DNA of 8,240 nucleotides from Sediminibacterium sp. (GTDB lineage Bacteria > Bacteroidota > Bacteroidia > Chitinophagales > Chitinophagaceae). Positions within the stretch are counted from its first letter, which is position 1, and each line of letters begins with the position of its first letter. This document shows positions 1-6,593 of this stretch, one piece after another. The notes under the pieces are model-generated. The model ran no database searches, had not been told where the DNA came from, and saw only the letters and a list, made by a program, of their open reading frames with translations. Both the position numbers and the translations under genes were made by a program. The stretch spans positions 1 through 8,240 of the forward strand of contig JAGNTI010000043.1 in assembly GCA_017987615.1 (NCBI GenBank). The letters are read 5' to 3'.

Positions 1-1135
1 CAGTGCCTTTTTTAATAGGTGATTTTGTAGCTGTTGCAACTTTAATGGTGTCTTTAAGTACGCTCTTTTTAATGCTGGAGTCTACTGGCACGGGCCTAAC
101 GTTTGGAATCTTTTTTGTTTTAAGTAAGTCTATAACGCGACCCGAAAACAAAGTATCTGCGGTAATAAAAATACTATCAGCGCCTTGTTTAATAATAAGG
201 AGTGGTATTTGCGTAGCCATAATGGTACTCCTCTTATTATTGGTTTTGATATTGTTGGCAATCATATCAAAACCTTGTTCTTTGTCTTTACTTCTATACA
301 CAGCGTTGCCTCTAAACTCACTGAGTCCATTAAGGCTGTCTATGGCAATTTCGTCGGCAGTAATACTAAATGTAGAATCCTCTATAATAGAGCGCTTGTA
401 GAGGTTGGCAATTTTCTTTTTGATATCATAAAAGCCTTCACGCGTTTTAATGGTAAGGCCTTTTTTATCTTTAATAACGGTAGGGCTTATAAAGGTAGAA
501 ACCTCCGTACTTGTATTGTATTGAAGGCTATCCGTTTTTATGGTGCCATCCGGTTGTACGAGTAATACATTTTTGTAGAAGTAAATGTCTTTGGTGTCCC
601 CATAGTAATTTCCTTCGGTACTGGTAAGGGTTGTTTTTTTATTGACCACTTTGCCCCCGTATAAGTATGTGCCTAGTTTTAGATTTACATCATAGGTTAG
701 GTTTTCGGTAGTGAGGGTACTTTTTTTATCTGTTAACCTTACTTTTTTGGTAAGCAACGCTTTTTTATCGATACCCATATACCTTAAATACTGCGCATAA
801 ATATGTACACTATCTGAATCATTGATATGAACATTGCCAAATGATTCAAGTGTATTAGCAACCGGGTTAATGATGGCGCTATCTGCGTAAAATAGAGTTT
901 TACCTTGTCTTACTTTAACATGACCCGCATAGGAAACCAGTTGATTAGAATCCGTTTTTTGTAGGTACTGTTTATCGGCTGCTAAAATGTATAAAAAGTT
1001 TTCTTGCGTAATAACCTTGGACTTAATCGTGTCTTTTTGATTATTTATTTCTTTAGGCTTGCCGGGTTGGGCATGCGTGGCAATGGCAAGCAGCACAAGG
1101 CAAATGGAAAAGTATCGTTTAAGCACGGCAGCCAT
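1..1135 (-). CDS. OstA/LptA-like periplasmic LPS transport protein (partial, C-terminus beyond window)
   Basis: The reading frame is open from an ATG at 1135 to the left edge, giving 378 complete codons and no stop, so the C-terminus is missing. Residues 1-22 form a signal peptide with a basic start, a hydrophobic core and a likely cut in ATHA|Q, typical of Bacteroidota. The rest is a series of OstA-type beta repeats in which short strands alternate with turns. Examples are ADSAIINPVANTLESFGNV (84-102), LTYDVNLKLGTYLYGGKV (146-163), EGFYDIKKKIANLYKRSII (233-251) and DEIAIDSLNGLSEFRGNAV (261-279). Proteins of this fold (LptA, LptC, N-domain of LptD) form the periplasmic bridge that carries LPS to the outer membrane. 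From about residue 340 the sequence becomes a Lys/Ser/Thr/Pro-rich tail. The start codon overlaps the stop of the upstream MCE gene (TAATG), which supports both the start choice and translational coupling. Family assignment is firm; the exact role as the LptA of this organism is inferred. Confidence 0.85.
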   Translation of the reverse strand, partial: MAAVLKRYFSICLVLLAIATHAQPGKPKEINNQKDTIKSKVITQENFLYILAADKQYLQKTDSNQLVSYAGHVKVRQGKTLFYADSAIINPVANTLESFGNVHINDSDSVHIYAQYLRYMGIDKKALLTKKVRLTDKKSTLTTENLTYDVNLKLGTYLYGGKVVNKKTTLTSTEGNYYGDTKDIYFYKNVLLVQPDGTIKTDSLQYNTSTEVSTFISPTVIKDKKGLTIKTREGFYDIKKKIANLYKRSIIEDSTFSITADEIAIDSLNGLSEFRGNAVYRSKDKEQGFDMIANNIKTNNKRSTIMATQIPLLIIKQGADSIFITADTLFSGRVIDLLKTKKIPNVRPVPVDSSIKKSVLKDTIKVATATKSPIKKGT

Positions 1136-1137
1136 TA
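1133..1137 (-). other. TAATG stop/start overlap coupling the MCE and OstA-like genes
   Basis: On the minus strand the TAA stop of the MCE gene (1137-1135) shares its last A with the ATG of the OstA-like gene (1135-1133). Such overlaps usually mean that the ribosome ending the first gene restarts on the second, so the two proteins are probably made in a linked ratio. Confidence 0.7.
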
Positions 1138-2145
1138 TTGTTTGTTGGAACTAGCAGTGTCTACAATAGGTGCTAGCAGTGGACCGCTTTTTTCTTTTTT
1201 CCCAAAAACAGAAAACTGAACATATCTTTTTGGATGCACACGTAGGTCATCAATTAAAATATTTGCGCTCTTTAAACTATTGTTTAAATTATTGTAGAGT
1301 GTTTTATCGTTGATGAGTTTTCCTAAGCTGCCTTCGTCGCTGGCTGCTTTTTTAACCAGCACATTTAAATTATCGATAGCAGTTTTTAAATTGCCAATCG
1401 TACCTGAAATATCGGCACTGGCTAATTTATTGGTTGTTTTTTCTAGGTTGGATAGGGTAGCAGCTACTTCTTTGTTATGGTCCGCTAGGTTTTTGGTAAC
1501 GCTATTGATGTTATTTACAGAGCTACTGATAGCGCCAGATTGTTTATCTAGCATTTGCTCAATAGAAGCTGCCGATACAATTAAGCTAGCCGTTGTTGTA
1601 TTGATATTGGCAATGGCTTCTTGTAAATTATTTTTTGTATTAGGGTCAAATATGCGGTTGATATTTTTTAAAACACTGTCAAGTGATTGTACCGTAACTT
1701 TTATTTGATCTGTTACTGGTTCTAGTTTATTCATGGCCTCGTCAAAAAGTCCAATAGAGCTCCTTGTAGCAATGGTGTCTTGGGGTTTTAAAAAATTAGT
1801 ATTGCTACCAAGTTTAATAACAATGCTGGGTGTACCTAGTGGATTGTCTTTTATACTTGCCACCGAGTTTGCAGGAATTTTATAATCTTCATTTAACTTA
1901 ATAGTTACCAGTATCGAATGCAAATTAAAGTCAGTGTTCTCGATATCAATAACGCTTCCTACCTGGAAGCCGTTTACATAAACAGGGTTGGATACCATCA
2001 GTCCCTTGGTATCGGCGTATTTGGCAAAAATGTAGTTACCCGTTTTGAATAATGTTTTACCCTTTAAAAAATTAAAGCCTAAAATGAGTACCGTAATAGA
2101 GATAGCGGTAAGGGCTCCAACTTTTGATTCGTTCGAAATCTTCAT
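1135..2145 (-). CDS. MlaD family (MCE domain) lipid transport protein
   Basis: This is a 336-residue protein with one N-terminal membrane anchor (about 8-28) followed by a single MCE domain (about 36-115). The domain contains the usual GLMVSNPVYVNGFQVGSV segment (48-64) and a conserved NPLGTPSIVI strand (101-110). MCE proteins form hexameric rings held to the inner membrane and shuttle lipids across the periplasm with a permease and an ATPase. Residues 130-300 are predicted by eye to be long amphipathic helices rich in Asn, Ser and Leu. Two C-terminal motifs, GSLGKLINDKTLYNNL (272-287) and HPKRYVQFSVFGKKEK (304-319), are ones I associate with Bacteroidota members of the family. The permease and ATPase partners are not in the window. 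It sits 16 nt after the amidase stop and overlaps the OstA-like start by one base, so it belongs to the same operon. No clear Shine-Dalgarno sequence precedes the ATG. Substrate is unknown; phospholipid is the default inference. Confidence 0.9.
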   Translation of the reverse strand: MKISNESKVGALTAISITVLILGFNFLKGKTLFKTGNYIFAKYADTKGLMVSNPVYVNGFQVGSVIDIENTDFNLHSILVTIKLNEDYKIPANSVASIKDNPLGTPSIVIKLGSNTNFLKPQDTIATRSSIGLFDEAMNKLEPVTDQIKVTVQSLDSVLKNINRIFDPNTKNNLQEAIANINTTTASLIVSAASIEQMLDKQSGAISSSVNNINSVTKNLADHNKEVAATLSNLEKTTNKLASADISGTIGNLKTAIDNLNVLVKKAASDEGSLGKLINDKTLYNNLNNSLKSANILIDDLRVHPKRYVQFSVFGKKEKSGPLLAPIVDTASSNKQ

Positions 2146-2161
2146 GTCACAAAATTAAGGT

Positions 2162-3103
2162 TTATTGACCGCCTACGCCTATCTGATTCTCTAAGGATTT
2201 TTTATAAATACGAACCGATTTAGTAATCACATCACATATTTCTAATTGGCCTTGCTCACTATTGAGGTAATCTTCTTCGTCGGGGTTAGAGATAAAGCCA
2301 GTTTCTACAAGTACAGCTGGCATACTTACCGCTTGTAATACCCAAATGCCTTTTTTACGTTGTTGGGCCTGTCTACTGATACGTCCCACTTTTTGAAATT
2401 CTTCTTCAATTGTAAGCGCTAGTTTAGCGCTACGCTGAAAATATTGCTGTGCCATTATACTTGCAAGCATTTGTTTGGTAGGATCGTTGGCATCTGTTTG
2501 TTTGCGGGCTTCCAATATTTTTAAAGAAACGCTATCCAGATATTCATCCACACTTTCTCCAGCAGCAGCAACGCGTTCATCCGTTTTGTCAACACCAAAA
2601 ATAAAAGTTTCGGTACCTATAGCAGTACTTGGTAAACGCGTTACTTTATACTGAGGTACTTGTTTTTTTACTTTCTTCCCTTTTTTTCCTTTTACCGTTA
2701 TTGTTTTGTAGCCTACCACTTCTTTCACAGTTCTTGATCCCGCCGAGTTTACGTGGATACAAATAAACAAATCACCTTTTAAGCGGTTGGCGATATCGGC
2801 CTTTTCAATTACAGAGTTAAAAACGTCTGTTTTACGGGTCATTAATATTTCAACATCTGGAAGGGCTTGTTTTAATTGAACCTCTAATTTTAAAGCTACA
2901 GCCAGTGAAATGTCTTTTTCGGTAGAATACCTGCCTCTAGCTCCAATATCTGCACCGCCGTGCCCAGCATCAATAATGATTCTTTTAAGGGCTTGTTTTT
3001 GAATGGGTGCCGGTGTTTTGCTGGTTGTTGGATGGGGTACAGCAAATACCTGAAAACTCAAAAAAATGGAACCTATAAGGGCAGCTATTCGTATAATCTT
3101 CAT
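2162..3103 (-). CDS. N-acetylmuramoyl-L-alanine amidase (Amidase_3 family, zinc-dependent)
   Basis: The 313-residue protein cleaves the bond between N-acetylmuramic acid and L-alanine in peptidoglycan and should act in the periplasm. Residues 1-21 are a signal peptide ending near VFA|VP. After a short Thr/Pro/Lys-rich linker, the catalytic domain starts with IIIDAGHGG (42-50). Likely zinc ligands are His48, Glu62 (in STEKDISL) and His117 (in CIHVNSAG), and the likely catalytic Glu267 lies in VLVETGFISN (264-273). GTETFIFG (163-170) is another family signature. Between His117 and GTETF there is a lysine-rich insertion (about 123-162, with KGKKGKKVKK at 138-147). A helical stretch follows at about 171-225. 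No SPOR, LysM or other wall-binding domain is visible. It is the first gene of a run with the MCE and OstA-like genes and is divergent from lptD. The envelope-biogenesis context fits a role in cell division or in wall remodelling near the Lpt machinery, which is an inference. Confidence 0.95.
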   Translation of the reverse strand: MKIIRIAALIGSIFLSFQVFAVPHPTTSKTPAPIQKQALKRIIIDAGHGGADIGARGRYSTEKDISLAVALKLEVQLKQALPDVEILMTRKTDVFNSVIEKADIANRLKGDLFICIHVNSAGSRTVKEVVGYKTITVKGKKGKKVKKQVPQYKVTRLPSTAIGTETFIFGVDKTDERVAAAGESVDEYLDSVSLKILEARKQTDANDPTKQMLASIMAQQYFQRSAKLALTIEEEFQKVGRISRQAQQRKKGIWVLQAVSMPAVLVETGFISNPDEEDYLNSEQGQLEICDVITKSVRIYKKSLENQIGVGGQ

Positions 3104-3167
3104 ATCAATTCGTTAAAGGATTTTAGATATAAGTCATTTTACACCTTTCATACACTATTTTTGCCTA
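3104..3167. promoter_or_regulatory. Divergent promoter region between the amidase operon and lptD
   Basis: This 64 bp AT-rich gap separates two divergent start codons and must hold at least the lptD promoter. The plus strand carries a good -7 box (3156-3163). On the minus strand I found no TAnnTTTG match for the amidase operon, so its promoter is either non-consensus or lies inside the start of lptD. No Shine-Dalgarno sequence is seen on either side. Confidence 0.6.
3156..3163 (+). promoter_or_regulatory. Candidate Bacteroidota -7 promoter box for lptD
   Basis: TATTTTTG matches the Bacteroidota -7 consensus TAnnTTTG exactly. It ends only 4 bases before the GTG start at 3168, so a transcript starting the usual few bases downstream would have almost no leader. 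No TTG or TTTG -33 element stands at the expected distance upstream, which weakens the call. Poly-T runs are common in this DNA and raise the chance of a coincidental match. Confidence 0.35.
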
Positions 3168-5825
3168 GTGAATAGAAGCAAACGACGTAAAAATAACGTA
3201 AAAACGGCACCTACTATTGTTGTGGGCATAGTTTTGCTTTTATTAACATTTCAGTGGGAATCTAGGGCCTTTTTAAGCCAAAATGCCCCTTTATTTATAG
3301 ATACGCTAGTAAAAAAGGCCGATACCCTTGCAAAAAAGCAAGATTCTCTAGTTAAATCCATTGATACCCTCAAATTATCAAAAGATTCTATCGATGCCCC
3401 CATCGATTATAACGCCTCCGATTCTGGTATCTTAATAGTGGATACCAGGGAGTTTTTACTCTACGGAAAAGCAAAAACCAATTATCAGGATCTAAAAATT
3501 GAGGCTGCTACCATCAGGTACAACCAGCAGTCTAAAATGGTAAAGGCATACGGAAGTACCGATTCTACAGGTAAATTAGATAGCAAGCCCGTTTTTATAC
3601 AAGGGGAAATGAAATCAATTAGTGATACCATTTCTTTTAATATGGAATCGGGTAAGGGTTTAACAAAAAACACGTTTTTTCAGGAAGGGGAAATTTTTGT
3701 GAACGCCCTGTCATTAAAAAAGATGAGCGATAGTGTTGTGTATGCTAAAAAAGCTCGTTTTACCACTTGTAATTTAGACACGCCCCATTTTGCCTTTAGA
3801 ACCGGCCGGATGAAAATCATCAATAACAAATTGGGTATTTCTGGCCCTACTTTTCCGGAGTTTGAAGGTGTGCCCATGCCCATTGGTATTCCGTTTGGTA
3901 TATTCCCTTTAAATAGAGGTCGTCATTCTGGTATACTTGCTCCAGCATTTACCGCTTCCGAAGATTTTGGGTTAGGCCTCGAAGGACTTGGTTATTATAA
4001 AGTCATTAACGACTATCTCGATTTTACTACTAGGGCCAATATATATTCATATGGAGGCTGGAATGTAAACCTGAATTCAAAATACATCAAGCGCTATGCG
4101 TTTACGGGTGGTTTTAACCTTACCCTTCAAAATACAAAGACTTTAAATAGATTTGGTGGTACTGGTGATGAGTTTAACCAGAATAAGTCTTTCATGCTTA
4201 ACTGGAGCCATAGTAGAGATAATAGAGCAAGACCTGGTACCAGTTTTTCTGCCAATGTAAATTTTGGTAGCTCTAGGTTTAATAGATTGCTACTCAATAA
4301 TCCCATGCAAAACTTTCAGAACCAGTTAAGTTCTTCTATTAGTTACTCTAAAGATTGGAGAGGAAAATACAATTTATCTGTAAACGCCAACCACAACCAA
4401 AACAATAATTTACGCCTCGTAAATTTGCAACTTCCTACCGTCAATTTTAACGTAGTAACACTTTATCCTTTTCAATCTAAAGAGCAAATTGGCGCGGGTA
4501 AATGGTACGAAAAAATTGGTATAGGCTATAGTGGTAATGTACAAAATCAATTGTCTTTTTACGACACCGCATTTAATTTTAAAAGGCTACTAGATACAGC
4601 GCAGTGGGGAGCCGTTCATAACATTCCAATATCGATGTCGCTACCGGCACTTGGACCTGTAACCATTAGCCCTAGTATCTCTTACGAAGAGCGCTGGTAT
4701 GGACAACGATTTATTAGAAGCTGGAATTCAGTAAATAAAAAAGTAGATACCGTTAAATATAGAGGGCTTAATACCGCGCGTCAAATGAGTTTTGGTATTA
4801 GTGCTGCTACCCGAATTTTTGGTACCTACACCTTTGGTAAAAACAGCAATATTAAAGGGATACGTCACGAAATTAGACCTACAATTTCTATGAACTATCA
4901 GCCCGATATGGCTGCTGCGTACCATTACACAACACAAATTGATACCACAGGTCGTACCTACCGTTTTTCACAATATGAAGGCGGAATTATTGGTTCCTTT
5001 TCGGAAGGTAGATTTGGGGGTATTGGGTTTGGCGTAGATAATTTATTGGAAATGAAAGTGCGTGACAAGTCCGACTCTACCGCTAAAGACAAAAAAGTAA
5101 AACTGATAGAAGGTTTTGGTTTTTCTTCATCTTATAATATGCTCGCAGATAGTTTTAAACTTGGAAACTTTAATTTGTATGCGCGTAGTACACTATTTGA
5201 AAAAGTAAATATCAATGCAAGCGCTACACTCGATCCGTACAATGTAGATAGCCTCGGGTACCGTTTAAAAACATACGCCTTTGATCCAAAAGCGTTAAAA
5301 TTTGGTCGTATTACCAGTGGTAGCATTGCTATTTCTACTTCATTTTCAAGTAAGTCAAAAGATGGTAAAACAGAAAAAGATAGAGAGATACCAATCGATC
5401 CTTTTTTAACGCCGGACGAGCAACAACGTCAATTGCAATTTGCAAAATCCAATCCTGCCGAGTTTACAGATTTTAATATTCCTTGGACATTGTCTTTCTC
5501 TTATTCGTTATCGTTTAGTAAACAAATCAAGCCCGATTATAGTGGATTTGAAACAAGAACTTTTTCAAGTTTAAACTTTAATGGTGATTTTAGTTTGAGT
5601 GAAAAATGGAAAGTAGGTGGCAGCGGTTACTACGATGTATCAATGGGAGGGCTCCAACAATTTAGTATGTTTATTTCTAGAGAAATGCACTGCTGGCAGA
5701 TGTCCATTAATGTAATGCCAGTTGGTATATTTAGGTCTTTTAATATTACCGTAAATCCTAAATCTGGGATCTTAAGAGATTTAAAAATTAATAGAAGTAG
5801 GGTATTCTCAAATTCTACCTTCTAA
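3168..5825 (+). CDS. lptD: LptD-like outer membrane LPS assembly protein
   Basis: The 885-residue product is the Bacteroidota form of LptD, the beta-barrel that inserts LPS into the outer leaflet with the lipoprotein LptE. Residues 1-14 are basic, 15-29 are hydrophobic, and cleavage is plausible after SRA (34). A heptad linker (45-80) leads to an OstA-like periplasmic domain (about 86-225) that would join the LptA-type bridge. Family signatures include TTCNLDTPHF (199-208), GIPFGIFPLNRGRHSGIL (240-257) and, near the end, SGILRDLKINRSR (866-878). From about 260 onward the alternating aromatic and polar strands are those of a large barrel, ending in a terminal Phe as usual for outer membrane proteins. 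There are only two cysteines, 201 and 842. The GTG start at 3168 is chosen because an in-frame stop lies at 3114-3116, no ATG or GTG lies between, and a later start would remove the basic part of the signal sequence. The gene is divergent from the amidase operon, and its last 18 bp overlap plsC tail-to-tail. Confidence 0.92.
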   Translation: MNRSKRRKNNVKTAPTIVVGIVLLLLTFQWESRAFLSQNAPLFIDTLVKKADTLAKKQDSLVKSIDTLKLSKDSIDAPIDYNASDSGILIVDTREFLLYGKAKTNYQDLKIEAATIRYNQQSKMVKAYGSTDSTGKLDSKPVFIQGEMKSISDTISFNMESGKGLTKNTFFQEGEIFVNALSLKKMSDSVVYAKKARFTTCNLDTPHFAFRTGRMKIINNKLGISGPTFPEFEGVPMPIGIPFGIFPLNRGRHSGILAPAFTASEDFGLGLEGLGYYKVINDYLDFTTRANIYSYGGWNVNLNSKYIKRYAFTGGFNLTLQNTKTLNRFGGTGDEFNQNKSFMLNWSHSRDNRARPGTSFSANVNFGSSRFNRLLLNNPMQNFQNQLSSSISYSKDWRGKYNLSVNANHNQNNNLRLVNLQLPTVNFNVVTLYPFQSKEQIGAGKWYEKIGIGYSGNVQNQLSFYDTAFNFKRLLDTAQWGAVHNIPISMSLPALGPVTISPSISYEERWYGQRFIRSWNSVNKKVDTVKYRGLNTARQMSFGISAATRIFGTYTFGKNSNIKGIRHEIRPTISMNYQPDMAAAYHYTTQIDTTGRTYRFSQYEGGIIGSFSEGRFGGIGFGVDNLLEMKVRDKSDSTAKDKKVKLIEGFGFSSSYNMLADSFKLGNFNLYARSTLFEKVNINASATLDPYNVDSLGYRLKTYAFDPKALKFGRITSGSIAISTSFSSKSKDGKTEKDREIPIDPFLTPDEQQRQLQFAKSNPAEFTDFNIPWTLSFSYSLSFSKQIKPDYSGFETRTFSSLNFNGDFSLSEKWKVGGSGYYDVSMGGLQQFSMFISREMHCWQMSINVMPVGIFRSFNITVNPKSGILRDLKINRSRVFSNSTF
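3300..3404 (+). repeat. Heptad repeat D-(T/S)-(L/I)-x4 in the lptD linker
   Basis: Residues 45-79 of the LptD homologue contain five consecutive seven-residue units: DTLVKKA, DTLAKKQ, DSLVKSI, DTLKLSK and DSIDAPI. Asp occurs at 45, 52, 59, 66, 73 and again at 80 without a break. The stretch follows the signal segment and precedes the OstA-like domain, so it should lie in the periplasm as a charged helix or a flexible tether. Confidence 0.75.
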
Positions 5826-6584
5826 TAATTTTTGATTATTGGCGTAATAGTTCCACATTAGTTCAAACACTTCTTCCTTTACTTCCTTACTTGTTTTTCC
5901 TTCAACGGATACTGGTGGTAAAAAATGCATTTCAATTTTTCCGGGCATTAAACAAAAGCTAGGGTTAGGAGGAAGTATATTTTTTGAATTAAATATAATA
6001 GTAGGTATGATACGTTTTTGTGTATCAACGGCTAATCTAAATGCACCATCGTAAAAACTTTTGAGGGGGTCACCCGTTCTGTTGCGCGTGCCTTCTGGAT
6101 AAATAAGCATGTCTAGGCCAACGGCTAAAATACTTTTCATCTCTTCATAACTTTTTCTTCTGCTTTGGTCACTTCTACGGTCTACGAGTACGCTACCAAA
6201 CTTATACACCCATCCAAAAATGGGTACTTTAGAAAAACTAACTTTAGCGATAGTTTTGTTAGCTCTTGGCATAAAGGGTGTACTTACCGGAACATCCATT
6301 AATGAATTGTGGTTACATACTACCACATAGTTTTCGCCTTTTACAAAATGATGGGCGCCCTTAATTTTGATGCGGCATCCTATAAAAAATAAAAAAAATC
6401 GCATCCAAACTTGGGTCACTTTTCTGTGCAGAATAGCAACATGTGGTTCAGATAAAAAAAAGCAGGGCAGTAAAAAAAAGACAGCTACAAGCATAGAGCT
6501 TGCAAAAATAATGATGGCCCATACTGCTAAAATTCTTCCAGAAATAAAATGTATTGTTGATATTTTTTTTATGGGTTCACTCAT
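5808..6584 (-). CDS. plsC: 1-acyl-sn-glycerol-3-phosphate acyltransferase (PlsC/LPLAT family)
   Basis: The 258-residue enzyme should transfer a second acyl chain to lysophosphatidic acid, giving phosphatidic acid for membrane lipid synthesis at the inner membrane. Residues 16-44 are one or two hydrophobic segments and 59-70 a further short one. All four acyltransferase motifs are visible. Motif I is NHNSLMD, with the catalytic His92 and Asp97 (HX4D); motif II is GSVLVDRR (130-137), motif III YPEGTRN (162-168) and motif IV around IIPTIIFNS (192-200). Length is normal for the family. The ATG at 6584 is 9 nt after the ung stop, so the gene is probably cotranscribed with ung. Its last 18 bp overlap the end of lptD on the opposite strand. 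Several members of this family acylate ornithine lipids or other acceptors instead, so the acceptor is inferred. Confidence 0.92.
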   Translation of the reverse strand: MSEPIKKISTIHFISGRILAVWAIIIFASSMLVAVFFLLPCFFLSEPHVAILHRKVTQVWMRFFLFFIGCRIKIKGAHHFVKGENYVVVCNHNSLMDVPVSTPFMPRANKTIAKVSFSKVPIFGWVYKFGSVLVDRRSDQSRRKSYEEMKSILAVGLDMLIYPEGTRNRTGDPLKSFYDGAFRLAVDTQKRIIPTIIFNSKNILPPNPSFCLMPGKIEMHFLPPVSVEGKTSKEVKEEVFELMWNYYANNQKLLEGRI

Positions 6585-6593
6585 GATTTTAAT

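Noticed and set aside
3..565. Plus-strand open frames over the left edge
   Set aside because: They lie opposite the OstA-like gene, whose frame has a signal peptide, family repeats and a coupled start. The plus-strand products have no recognisable domain.
1310..1708. Plus-strand open frame of 132 codons
   Set aside because: It is the antisense shadow of the helical part of the MCE gene; its hydrophobic product reflects the reversed Asn/Lys/Ser-rich codons.
3104..3167. Small RNA or riboswitch in the divergent gap
   Set aside because: Only 64 bp of AT-rich sequence with one five-base-arm inverted repeat; nothing resembles a structured RNA.
5824..5840. Inverted repeat AATAAT / ATTATT after the lptD stop as a terminator
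   Set aside because: Six A-T pairs with a five-base loop are too weak for an intrinsic terminator, no T-run follows directly, and the site is inside plsC coding sequence.
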